DNA of 7,174 bases from Anaerolineales bacterium. Its GTDB lineage: Bacteria; Chloroflexota; Anaerolineae; Anaerolineales; Villigracilaceae. Position numbers and translations under genes: made by a program. This document shows, piece by piece, positions 1-6,510 of this stretch (within the stretch, counting starts at the first letter, position 1; every line of letters begins with the position of its first letter). The notes under the pieces were generated by a model. It saw nothing but the letters and a program-made list of their open reading frames with translations, was not told the origin of the DNA and searched no databases. The stretch is taken from positions 1 to 7,174 of the forward strand of contig JAFGKO010000196.1 in NCBI GenBank assembly GCA_016928525.1. The letters run 5' to 3'.

Positions 1-102
1 GATGACCCTGCGTCGCTCCGCAGTACACCTATCGGTCATTGGCTATTTGGAGTAAAATCCCCAGGCACGCACCTGGAGCTACAAGTTATTTGGATAGAGT
101 GG
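1..102. other. Left-edge leader or end of an unseen upstream gene
   Basis: This stretch carries no gene that can be named. The frame of the downstream glycosyltransferase is open from base 1 but has no ATG, GTG or TTG before 103, so it may be chance or the tail of a coding region that starts outside the window. A second + frame ends in TAA at 53-55, which would leave a 47-base gap before the ATG at 103 and is an equally plausible end for an upstream gene. A weak inverted repeat, CCAGG (61-65) and CCTGG (72-76) with a 6-base loop, lies between them but has no T-run. No convincing -35/-10 pair was found. Confidence 0.4.
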
Positions 103-1059
103 ATGGTTGATTACTCGATAGTCATTCCCGTATACTTCAATGAAGGCACTCTGAAAACCACCTTTGAAGCGTTATCGAAAGAAGTTATCGGGCAAAATCC
201 GGAACTGACCTGCAAAATCATCTTCGTGGACGATGGTTCAGAAGATGGGTCTCTGGATGAACTGCTTGAGCTTCGCGCAAGTTTTCCCGATTTGATCACA
301 GTTGTCAAACTCACCCGCAATTTCGGCCAGGTAAGTGCGGTTATGGCCGGGCTGTCTCTGGCCCCAGGCAAGTGTACCATTATCCTGTCGGCGGATAACC
401 AGGACCCTGCTGGTTTGATTAACCAGATGCTCAAAGCGTACTTCGAGGAGACCTACGATATTGTCATTTGTACGCGCAAAGGGCGCGATGAATCATTCTT
501 TAGAATCATTACTTCTCGCATTTTTTACAGTATAATGCGCTGGTTGGGTTTCCCCAGTATGCCATCAGGGGGTTTTGATTACATGTTATTGAGTCATCGG
601 GCAGCAAAAACGATCTGTCGCAATAGCGGAGCAACGGCGTTTTTTCAGGGGCAAGTCTTGTGGACGGGGTACAAAACCAAATTCATTGAATACCAACGGC
701 GTGAGCGCGAGATCGGAAAATCACGCTGGACATTCGGTAAGAAGTTCACCTATTTTCTCGATGGCATTGCGGGTTATTCGTTTCTCCCCATCCGATTTAT
801 GTCTGTCCTGGGCATGGCAATGGCCTTTCTCGGATTTCTTTATGCAGCAACGATCTTCTTTGCTAAATTGATTTGGGGATTGCCTGTTGAAGGCTGGGCG
901 CCGCTTATGATTGTGATCCTAATCATTGGCGGGCTGCAAATGCTTATGCTGGGGATTATTGGCGAATATCTGTGGCGGGTGCTGGCCGAAGTACGCAATC
1001 GGGAACAGTTTATTATCGACGCAATTTATGACGAATTATCTACCATTCCGCGACAATAA
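103..1059 (+). CDS. Family 2 glycosyltransferase, polyprenyl-phosphate sugar transferase type (ArnC/GtrB/DPM1-like)
   Basis: A 318-residue enzyme that probably transfers a sugar from a nucleotide donor to undecaprenyl (polyprenyl) phosphate on the cytoplasmic side of the membrane. A GT-A domain fills about residues 4-225: the opening strand SIVIPVYFNEG (5-15), VDDGS (42-46), NFGQ (73-76), the metal/donor site SADNQDP (96-102), and RxxxGKSRWT near 201-210, a basic signature usual in this family. Two hydrophobic helices follow, about 233-258 and 266-288, then a short charged tail. Length and layout match ArnC and GtrB (about 310-325 residues). The family site usually reads DADxQDP; here the first Asp is Ser96, while Asp98 and the QDP are kept. 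The ATG at 103 is chosen because it sits directly before the first beta strand; the ribosome site (GGATAGAG, 92-99) is weak. The partner is probably the GT-C protein at 4149-6017. The donor sugar is unknown. Confidence 0.88.
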   Translation: MVDYSIVIPVYFNEGTLKTTFEALSKEVIGQNPELTCKIIFVDDGSEDGSLDELLELRASFPDLITVVKLTRNFGQVSAVMAGLSLAPGKCTIILSADNQDPAGLINQMLKAYFEETYDIVICTRKGRDESFFRIITSRIFYSIMRWLGFPSMPSGGFDYMLLSHRAAKTICRNSGATAFFQGQVLWTGYKTKFIEYQRREREIGKSRWTFGKKFTYFLDGIAGYSFLPIRFMSVLGMAMAFLGFLYAATIFFAKLIWGLPVEGWAPLMIVILIIGGLQMLMLGIIGEYLWRVLAEVRNREQFIIDAIYDELSTIPRQ

Positions 1060-1158
1060 TTCGTGTTTGATAGCATCCCAGAGCTATACAAAGCCGGTTC
1101 CGTGAATGTACCCACATCTTTCGGAACACCGATTCTGGAGAAGGGGAGGGACGAGTAG
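1060..1158 (+). other. Intergenic open stretch in frame with the glycosyltransferase, ending TAG/GTG
   Basis: After the TAA at 1057-1059 the same frame stays open for 32 codons and ends in TAG at 1156-1158. The last base of that stop is the first base of the next gene's GTG start, an overlap of the kind seen in translationally coupled genes. It could be the lost tail of a longer glycosyltransferase, a tiny ORF from a GTG at 1063 (31 residues, no recognised motif), or chance. No ribosome site precedes 1063, and the strong purine tract near its end is explained by the following gene. I do not call it as a gene. Confidence 0.25.
1143..1150 (+). promoter_or_regulatory. Strong Shine-Dalgarno deciding a GTG start
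   Basis: GGGGAGGG contains GGAGG at 1145-1149, eight bases before the GTG at 1158. The frame upstream is open back to about 1074 but has no other start codon, so this site fixes the GTG as the start of the acyltransferase. Confidence 0.8.
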
Positions 1159-1838
1159 TGTCCACGCAACGCGAATTGCGAAAAGTAGTAATTATAGGCG
1201 CGGGCGGGTTTGCTCGTGAAACGCTGGATGTCTTTGATGCAGTCAATGCTATTACCCCTACCTACGATGTGATGGGGTATATAGTTGATCCTCAGTACGA
1301 AAAGCCAGGTACTATAATCAACGACAAACCGATATTGGGCGATTTCAGTTGGTTACAGGCGCACCCTGATGTTTACGCAATATGTGCTGTTGGTGCGCCC
1401 GCATTACGATTCAAGCTGATAAAGCAAGCCAGAGAAATGCAGGCGAGCTTTTGCACTGTTGTTCACCCCACTGCCGTTTTAACCCGGTGGGTCACACTGG
1501 GAGAAGGAACGATTATCACAGCAGGTTGCATACTTACGAATCAGATTCGCGTTGGGAATCACGTACACATCAATCTCGATTGCACGATCGGACATGACAC
1601 GATAATTTCGGATTTTACCACTTTGTCCCCAGGGACTCATGTTTCAGGGAATGTTTCATTTGGCGAGGGTTGTTTCGTTGGCACCGGCGCGAACATCCTG
1701 GAAAAAAAGCAAATCGGTGCGTGGTCTGTGATTGGCGCGGGTAGCACTGTAGTAAAGGATGTACCGGCCAATACGACCGTTGTTGGCGTGCCAGCTCAGG
1801 TAATCAAAGAACGTCCTGAAGGTTGGCATCTAGTCTAA
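1158..1838 (+). CDS. NeuD/PglD-family sugar O/N-acyltransferase (left-handed beta-helix)
   Basis: A 226-residue cytoplasmic acyltransferase, probably N-acetylating (or otherwise acylating) a nucleotide-linked amino sugar from acyl-CoA. The N-terminal Rossmann-like part begins with VVIIGAGGFARE (10-21), the sugar-nucleotide binding loop of this family. From about residue 103 (HPTAVL) the chain becomes hexapeptide repeats of a left-handed beta-helix, with many V/I-G-x-G steps to about 195, and closes with the typical VVKDVPANTTVVGVPA (198-213). His146 in IGHDTIISDF matches the catalytic base His of PglD and NeuD; the next residue is Asp147. Length fits the family (about 200-225). VioB and PglD act right after DegT-type aminotransferases, and such an enzyme is encoded two genes downstream, which supports an amino-sugar N-acyltransferase over a sialic acid O-acetyltransferase. 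The start is a GTG with a strong ribosome site. Acyl group and sugar are not knowable from sequence. Confidence 0.9.
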   Translation: MSTQRELRKVVIIGAGGFARETLDVFDAVNAITPTYDVMGYIVDPQYEKPGTIINDKPILGDFSWLQAHPDVYAICAVGAPALRFKLIKQAREMQASFCTVVHPTAVLTRWVTLGEGTIITAGCILTNQIRVGNHVHINLDCTIGHDTIISDFTTLSPGTHVSGNVSFGEGCFVGTGANILEKKQIGAWSVIGAGSTVVKDVPANTTVVGVPAQVIKERPEGWHLV

Positions 1839-1843
1839 TTACA

Positions 1844-1847
1844 GAGG
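1844..1847 (+). promoter_or_regulatory. Shine-Dalgarno choosing the ATG at 1853
   Basis: GAGG lies five bases before the ATG at 1853. Upstream in-frame TTG (1823) and GTG (1847) codons exist, but the first is inside the acyltransferase and the second overlaps this site, so the ATG is preferred. Confidence 0.65.
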
Positions 1848-1852
1848 TGTAT

Positions 1853-2854
1853 ATGCTACCCAATTTCTTGCATCTGGTGAAGTCGTTTGCACTCGCGCGG
1901 GTGTTAATGTCGGCTATCGAACTTGACCTTTTCCCCACACTTCAAACCGAACCATTAAGCCGAACTCAATTACTACGTCAGATAGGAATTGCCGACTCCA
2001 ATATTGCGAACCCGTTTATCGAAATGCTGCTTGCCTTTGAAATCATTCAGGAACGCGACGGCTTGCTGTATCTGACTCCCCTAAGCGAGGCGGTATTGCC
2101 AGTCTATGAAAGTATAAGCAGTTGGAACCAGGAAATGTTGATATTCTTCCGGTCTCTGCCGGACTTAACCAATGTTTTGAGAACCGGGCGTTATGAAGAG
2201 ACTGAAATTGCCCACTTTTGGGCCTATAAACAGACTGCCGACCGCGCTAACCTGGAGCAGGCACAAGTGGATGACTATTCGTCCGCAATGGATGCTTCGC
2301 AGGGGCAGTTGAGCCAGATCGTTGCCGACCAATACGATTTCAGTACCTGTGACCATGTCATCGATTTTGGCGGCGGGTATGGACGGTTAGCTTTTACCTT
2401 AGCCGAGAAATATCCGAATCTAAAGGTAACTGTTGCTGATCTGCCTGCTGTATGTGAGAAGACCCGTATCCGCATAGACGCTCTCGGCTTGAAGGATCGG
2501 GTGGACACGCTGCCGGTAGATTTTTTCGCGGACGAACTGCCCACAGGTGTCGCAGATGCAATTCTGTTTGTACGCGTTTTGCATGATTGGAATGATGAAC
2601 AAGCCGTCCAGCTTCTCAACCGTTCTCGGCAGTGTCTGCGGCCCTCAGGCAAAGCGATAGTGGTAGAGCCGATCATGTCCGACAAAGCGGCTGTTAATCC
2701 TGCTTCAGCACCGGCATCGCTCATGCTGGCGCTGATGGGGGGGAAACGCCGCGATGTAAGCGAATACACCGAATTTTTGACCCAGGCCGGCTACACCTCT
2801 TCGTCCTGGCGTGATTGCGGATTGTCAATTTACAAACTTATCGAGGCATATTGA
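1853..2854 (+). CDS. SAM-dependent O-methyltransferase, acetylserotonin/hydroxyindole OMT-like (Methyltransf_2)
   Basis: A 333-residue class I methyltransferase, numbered from the ATG at 1853. Residues about 12-82 form the winged-helix dimerisation domain usual in this family (SAIELDLFPTL at 20-30, LLYLTPLSEAVL at 71-82). The SAM-binding domain follows: DFGGGYGRL (171-179) is the glycine-rich motif I, Asp196 in VADLPAV is the acidic ribose-binding position, and RVLHDWNDE (241-249) carries His244, equivalent to the catalytic base of plant and bacterial small-molecule O-methyltransferases. Glu272 in VVEPI and the C-terminal GGKRRDVSEYTEFL are also typical. The enzyme should therefore be active. 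It lies 14 bases after the acyltransferase and 7 before the aminotransferase, so it is almost certainly co-transcribed with them. The family mostly methylates phenols and polyketides; in this setting a sugar hydroxyl or an acyl substituent is a guess. Confidence 0.87.
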   Translation: MLPNFLHLVKSFALARVLMSAIELDLFPTLQTEPLSRTQLLRQIGIADSNIANPFIEMLLAFEIIQERDGLLYLTPLSEAVLPVYESISSWNQEMLIFFRSLPDLTNVLRTGRYEETEIAHFWAYKQTADRANLEQAQVDDYSSAMDASQGQLSQIVADQYDFSTCDHVIDFGGGYGRLAFTLAEKYPNLKVTVADLPAVCEKTRIRIDALGLKDRVDTLPVDFFADELPTGVADAILFVRVLHDWNDEQAVQLLNRSRQCLRPSGKAIVVEPIMSDKAAVNPASAPASLMLALMGGKRRDVSEYTEFLTQAGYTSSSWRDCGLSIYKLIEAY

Positions 2855-2857
2855 GGG
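2853..2857 (+). promoter_or_regulatory. Shine-Dalgarno deciding the aminotransferase start
   Basis: GAGGG overlaps the methyltransferase stop codon and lies four bases before the ATG at 2862. This favours 2862 over an in-frame GTG at 2811 that sits within the methyltransferase gene, and the overlap suggests translational coupling. Confidence 0.65.
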
Positions 2858-2861
2858 CAGT

Positions 2862-4079
2862 ATGGGGGAGTCCGGTAATCTGGCAAAAACAGATTTTGAA
2901 AATCTGGCAATTTTTGGGAAAACACCGACCTTTACTGAGCCACTTCATGTGGGACGTCCCAATATCGGTGATCGTGAGCAACTACTAGACCGCATCAACA
3001 CACTTCTGGATCGACGCTGGTTAACCAACAATGGGCCGTTCGTAAAGGAATTTGAGGATCGCATCGCCGCTATGGTGGGAATCAAGCATTGTATTGCGAT
3101 GTGCAATGCGACTATTGCGCTGGAAATTGCCATCCGCGCTCTTGGCCTTTCTGGTGAAGTGATTGTTCCCTCATTCACGTTTGTTGCTACGGCCCATGCC
3201 TTACAATGGCAGGAGATCACCCCCGTTTTTTGCGATGTTGCGCCTGGCGAGCATCATATTGATCCCAAGCGTATTGAAGCGATGATTACCCCCCGCACGA
3301 CGGGCATTATTGGCGTGCATGTGTGGGGAAAGACCTACGCGGTTGATGCTTTAGAAGACATCGCCCGGCGCAATAATCTGCGCCTGTTGTTCGATGCTGC
3401 TCATGCTTTCAATTGCACGTACAAAGGCCAGATGATCGGCAACTTTGGCGATGCAGAGGTATTCAGCTTCCATGCGACCAAATTCGTTAATGCTTTTGAG
3501 GGGGGATGTGTGGTCACAGCGGATGACCATCTCGCGGAAAAGATGCGCTATATGCGTAACTTCGGTTTTGCCGGGTATGATGATGTCCAATATGTGGGTA
3601 TCAACGGCAAGATGAGCGAAATATCCGCCGCTATGGGCCTGACATCACTTGAAAGCATTGATGAGGTTGTGGCGATCAACCATCGTAACTACCAACGCTA
3701 TCAGAGTGAAATGAAGGACATTCCCGGTATTCGCCTGGTTACATACGACATTCATGAGCAATCAAATTATCAATATATCATTCTGGAAGTTGACGAAACT
3801 ATTACGGGAATTAGTCGTGATCTCCTTGTCAAAATCCTGCACGCTGAAAATGTGCTGGCACGGCGTTACTTCTACCCAGGCTGCCATCAGATGGAACCAT
3901 ACCGCTCCTATTTTCCACATGCCGGGTTGTTATTGCCGCATACCGAGAAACTGGTAGGGCGGGTGATGTCCTTGCCGACCGGCACGTCTGTCGATATTGA
4001 CGCTATCGATCACATCTGTGGAATCATTCGCCTGGTCGTTCAAAATGGCCCAGAAATCACCCGCCGTCTATCTGTGTAG
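2862..4079 (+). CDS. DegT/DnrJ/EryC1-family PLP-dependent sugar aminotransferase
   Basis: A 405-residue fold-type I aminotransferase that should transfer an amino group, usually from glutamate, to a keto-deoxy nucleotide sugar. Numbering is from the ATG at 2862. After a polar lead of about 28 residues comes LHVGRPNIGDRE (28-39) and RRWLTNNGPFVKEFE (51-65), the usual DegT opening. Other marks are CNATIALEIAIRALGL (81-96), VPSFTFVATAHAL (102-114), Asp178 in LFDAAHAF, which should contact the PLP pyridine nitrogen, and FSFHATKF (201-208) with Lys207 as the Schiff-base lysine. INGKMSEISAAMGL (247-260) is the family's substrate/dimer loop. All key residues are present and the length is normal. Relatives include VioA, DesI, FdtB and ArnB. 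The NeuD-type acyltransferase in the same operon points to a 4-amino-4,6-dideoxyhexose (viosamine- or thomosamine-like) later acylated, but a 3-amino sugar cannot be excluded. Confidence 0.92.
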   Translation: MGESGNLAKTDFENLAIFGKTPTFTEPLHVGRPNIGDREQLLDRINTLLDRRWLTNNGPFVKEFEDRIAAMVGIKHCIAMCNATIALEIAIRALGLSGEVIVPSFTFVATAHALQWQEITPVFCDVAPGEHHIDPKRIEAMITPRTTGIIGVHVWGKTYAVDALEDIARRNNLRLLFDAAHAFNCTYKGQMIGNFGDAEVFSFHATKFVNAFEGGCVVTADDHLAEKMRYMRNFGFAGYDDVQYVGINGKMSEISAAMGLTSLESIDEVVAINHRNYQRYQSEMKDIPGIRLVTYDIHEQSNYQYIILEVDETITGISRDLLVKILHAENVLARRYFYPGCHQMEPYRSYFPHAGLLLPHTEKLVGRVMSLPTGTSVDIDAIDHICGIIRLVVQNGPEITRRLSV

Positions 4080-4148
4080 TGGGATGATAGAGAATCCTCT
4101 TCCCCAGGATTTCAGCAGAGAGCTTTTCAAAAAGTAGAGCATTTTTCA
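4080..4148 (+). other. Short intergenic spacer with a weak hairpin
   Basis: This 69-base gap holds one small inverted repeat, AATCCT (4093-4098) and AGGATT (4106-4111), with a CTTCCCC loop, starting 13 bases after the aminotransferase stop. Only a short T-run follows. It could slow transcription or protect the upstream message, but I see no reason to break the operon here. The ribosome site for the next gene is poor: GTAGAG, about nine bases before the ATG at 4149. Confidence 0.3.
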
Positions 4149-6017
4149 ATGGTGAAACGAACCGCATCCCCCAAAATATTGTCGCTTGCCAACATAATCG
4201 GAGCCGGGTTGGCTGTCCAACTTCTGAGCATCCAGCCTTTATGGGATCACGAAAGTGACGTGATGCAGTTCCTGGGACGGTACAGCAACCGTTACGCCAT
4301 AGCACTTGTGCTGAATATTGTCCTGATTGGTGGGTGGTTGGCGGCTTTTGTCTGGCGGCGCAAAGTTGAGCAATGGCTTCATCGACTGCCTGCATCGTGG
4401 CGCTGCGCCACACTCGTACTCTCCGGGGTGGTGACACTGGGTATATGGTTCATATCATCTCTCGATGGCTCAGCGAAAATATACGTCACTTTAAACTGGC
4501 TGCTGCTGGTCATGGTTCTGCTTCAGAGTCTTCGCGATCAGCCGGTACGTTTCCGCGGTTGGTTGTGGCTCTGGTTAGGGTTCGTACTTGTCCTGTTGTT
4601 CCCAATGTTTATCGGCGCCCTCTCTGGGCGACGTTTCACCCCGGACGAAGCGGTGTGGGCTGATATGGCCTCTTCGGCTTTTCTGGGCGAAGGAATTTAT
4701 GCGCGCGTAAACCTGGAAAAACCTTTTCTGATTGAACCAGGACGTGGCTGGAGCGTAGCGGCTTATGGTTGGCTACTCACTCACGTTTCGTTTGATCTAC
4801 TGGTCGGCAGAATCTGGAACTTTGCCGCCAATCTCGTTGCTTTTGTCGGCATTGGGGCGTTGGCGGCTCGGCTGTACGGTCGCAAAGCGGCTCTCATCAG
4901 CGTCATATTTGCCATTTTGGCGCGAGGTTTTATCCAGGTAGTGGATTACCGTCCCGATCACCAGCTATCTGGGGCCAGCGTATTTATAGTACTTGCTGCC
5001 GTGCAAGCGCACCATAGTCGGCGACCATTCAGTCGCTATCTTTGGCATTTCACCTGTGGACTGTTGGGGCCGCTCTCTATGGAACTCCATGCCGCCGGGA
5101 TAGTCTTTGCCTTTGGCTTAAGCCTGTTCTATCTCGGTGAGTATATGTGGCTCTCATACCAACAGCGCCGAATGGCTCCCCTTACACCGGTATTGGCCTT
5201 TGGAGCAGGAGCCGCATTGGGCGCTGGCCTGTTTTACCTGTTTAATATTGTGCCGGTCGGTGGGCTGGATGTATTTCTTGGGTTCCTGACTAATGATCGT
5301 GGCGAACGCAGGGGGGCACTGCCATTTTTACGTGGTTTTACATTCCTGGAAAAGATGGTGGTTTGGGGTGCGTTGGCCTATATCATCGGGCGACGTAATG
5401 CAAATGATCGCTTATTCCTCGGCATACTTGCCAGTATCCTGGTGGGTATCATGGTGCTTGATACACAGGGTTATTACACCACCTTCATCGCCCTCTTTGT
5501 CGTACCGGTTGGCACCTTGCTCGTGAATGGTTTTGGGTCAGCAACATTGGCTCCGGGTAATAATCGTCGCGCGGCCTGGGTAACGAGTGCCGTCCTGGCC
5601 GCCATGATACTCCAATTGTGGTTTAATTTCCTGTCTTCTCCAGCTATAGGACAATGGTTTAGAACCGGGAAATTTCCCCCTAATATCTACCAGGAACTTG
5701 GGCCGATGCTCGAACCCTTTATCACAGATGACGATGTAATCGTCAGTACACCTGAGTTGATTTGGGGACTACCGGAACATCCCCATCTCGTTGCGGCAGC
5801 GGCGGAACCCCGCAGAATGCGGGATTGGGAATTGGACGAGCCGATTGAAGTCTGGGAACGTGTTCAACCGACTGTTGTCATCGATACAGGATCAGCGATC
5901 CCGCTCACACCTGGATTAATTGAATATCTCGACGTATATCAGTTCGTTGTGTGTGAGGACTTTCAGGCGTTTGGCCGACAGATATTGATCTATCGTGAAG
6001 AATGTCCTGCTGACTGA
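4149..6017 (+). CDS. Multi-spanning membrane glycosyltransferase, GT-C fold (ArnT/PMT_2-like)
   Basis: A 622-residue integral membrane protein with about 12-14 hydrophobic segments, probably moving a sugar from a polyprenyl-phosphate carrier to an extracytoplasmic acceptor. The key site is RRFTPDEAVWADMASSAF (161-178): Asp166-Glu167 match the acidic pair in the first large outer loop of ArnT and PMT_2 enzymes. The loop continues with GIYARVNLEKPF (182-193), resembling the KPP region of ArnT, then the FDLLVGRIWN helix start (215-224) and VVDYRPDHQLSGA (264-276), the usual R-x-D step. Unusually, about 160 residues with some five hydrophobic segments (roughly 11-28, 49-69, 85-103, 112-127, 137-157) precede the acidic site; most family members have one. 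After a last helix near 475-493, about 125 residues form a soluble domain, presumably external. With a polyprenyl-phosphate transferase heading the operon, a carrier-dependent role is likely. Family identity is inferred from motifs; acceptor unknown. ATG at 4149; the next codon, GTG, could also serve. Confidence 0.75.
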   Translation: MVKRTASPKILSLANIIGAGLAVQLLSIQPLWDHESDVMQFLGRYSNRYAIALVLNIVLIGGWLAAFVWRRKVEQWLHRLPASWRCATLVLSGVVTLGIWFISSLDGSAKIYVTLNWLLLVMVLLQSLRDQPVRFRGWLWLWLGFVLVLLFPMFIGALSGRRFTPDEAVWADMASSAFLGEGIYARVNLEKPFLIEPGRGWSVAAYGWLLTHVSFDLLVGRIWNFAANLVAFVGIGALAARLYGRKAALISVIFAILARGFIQVVDYRPDHQLSGASVFIVLAAVQAHHSRRPFSRYLWHFTCGLLGPLSMELHAAGIVFAFGLSLFYLGEYMWLSYQQRRMAPLTPVLAFGAGAALGAGLFYLFNIVPVGGLDVFLGFLTNDRGERRGALPFLRGFTFLEKMVVWGALAYIIGRRNANDRLFLGILASILVGIMVLDTQGYYTTFIALFVVPVGTLLVNGFGSATLAPGNNRRAAWVTSAVLAAMILQLWFNFLSSPAIGQWFRTGKFPPNIYQELGPMLEPFITDDDVIVSTPELIWGLPEHPHLVAAAAEPRRMRDWELDEPIEVWERVQPTVVIDTGSAIPLTPGLIEYLDVYQFVVCEDFQAFGRQILIYREECPAD

Positions 6018-6052
6018 TCTGACACCTGAAGGTCGCCGGTCAACTGCCAAAA

Positions 6053-6075
6053 CGCCACAAAACCGTTTTTAGGTG
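6053..6075 (+). terminator. Weak hairpin after the GT-C gene, possible terminator
   Basis: CGCC..AAAAC pairs with GTTTT..GGTG around a very small loop, with a 2x2 mismatch between the two stem halves. It starts 35 bases after the stop at 6017 and is followed by TGTATTTTGG. The stem is A/T-rich near the loop and the downstream T content is modest, so this is at best a poor intrinsic terminator for the operon. Confidence 0.25.
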
Positions 6076-6290
6076 TGTATTTTGGTCCGGAATCCGTTTT
6101 TTGGAGTAACAATTCTCAGACGGCACAGCTAACCGGGTTGATCATCTCAGTCGCTATCCTCGCCCGATAAAATTGAGCCAGCAGAAGTGAGGATGTTTGC
6201 TAAAGTATAGACAACAAAAAAGCATTCTCATGGGCCAGAAAACAGGCAGGTAGCTATGCATAATAGCGTGGTTACAGATTATTTCATTAA

Positions 6291-6342
6291 CCTCACCCCT
6301 GAATCCCTCTCCATCTGATGGGGAGGGGGCCGGGAGGTGAGG
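6291..6342. repeat. REP-like GC-rich palindrome
   Basis: A 52-base imperfect palindrome. The outer arms CCTCACC (6291-6297) and GGTGAGG (6336-6342) pair perfectly. The inner arms CCCTCTCC (6305-6312) and GGGGAGGG (6320-6327) pair with one G-T wobble around a 7-base loop, and an unpaired internal region lies between the two. From memory, this wording resembles dispersed palindromes in Chloroflexi and some cyanobacteria. It may be a non-autonomous mobile repeat or act on transcripts arriving from either side. It has no T-run on either strand, so a simple intrinsic terminator is unlikely. Confidence 0.75.
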
Positions 6343-6424
6343 TGAAAATGGAGTACGCCTTAACTTGACACCTATGCTGGCGCCTTTTGCTTTTCCCTAC
6401 CCGCTTCTTCTCCAACGTCTACAG

Positions 6425-6456
6425 ACAACCCAACCAACGCGACGCAAATGGGTTGT
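6425..6456. repeat. Perfect 8-bp inverted repeat
   Basis: ACAACCCA (6425-6432) and TGGGTTGT (6449-6456) are exact inverted copies separated by 16 bases. Neither side carries a T-run. It could form a stem in a read-through transcript or be a protein-binding site; nothing nearby decides. Confidence 0.5.
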
Positions 6457-6510
6457 GTATCGTGCCGCTGTTGGCTGCGTTTACACCGTCCGCAATCCGG
6501 TTGTTCATCA

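Noticed and set aside
61..76. CCAGG/CCTGG inverted repeat before the first glycosyltransferase
   Set aside because: The stem is only 5 bp with no T-run; too weak to call a terminator or operator.
2275..2769. A 164-codon minus-strand frame opposite the methyltransferase
   Set aside because: It lies wholly within a gene with intact methyltransferase motifs and shows no protein motif of its own; it is a shadow of that gene.
2811..2861. An upstream GTG start for the aminotransferase
   Set aside because: It would place 17 extra codons inside the methyltransferase gene, whereas the ATG at 2862 has a GAGGG site and matches the usual start region of DegT proteins.
1158..4079. Sialic acid (NeuD-centred) biosynthesis cluster
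   Set aside because: No NeuB, NeuA or NeuC-like gene is present, and the DegT aminotransferase beside a NeuD-type protein fits amino-deoxyhexose acylation better.
4093..4111. AATCCT/AGGATT hairpin as a terminator inside the operon
   Set aside because: The stem is only 6 bp and A/T-rich and the T-run after it is very short; it is mentioned in the spacer entry only.
4057..4437. A 126-codon minus-strand frame over the aminotransferase end and GT-C start
   Set aside because: It is rich in Arg, Pro and Ser in the way of antisense shadows, overlaps two supported genes and has no recognisable domain.
6365..6392. A TTGACA that looks like a -35 box
   Set aside because: No TATAAT-like hexamer lies 16-18 bases downstream, and no gene on that strand follows.
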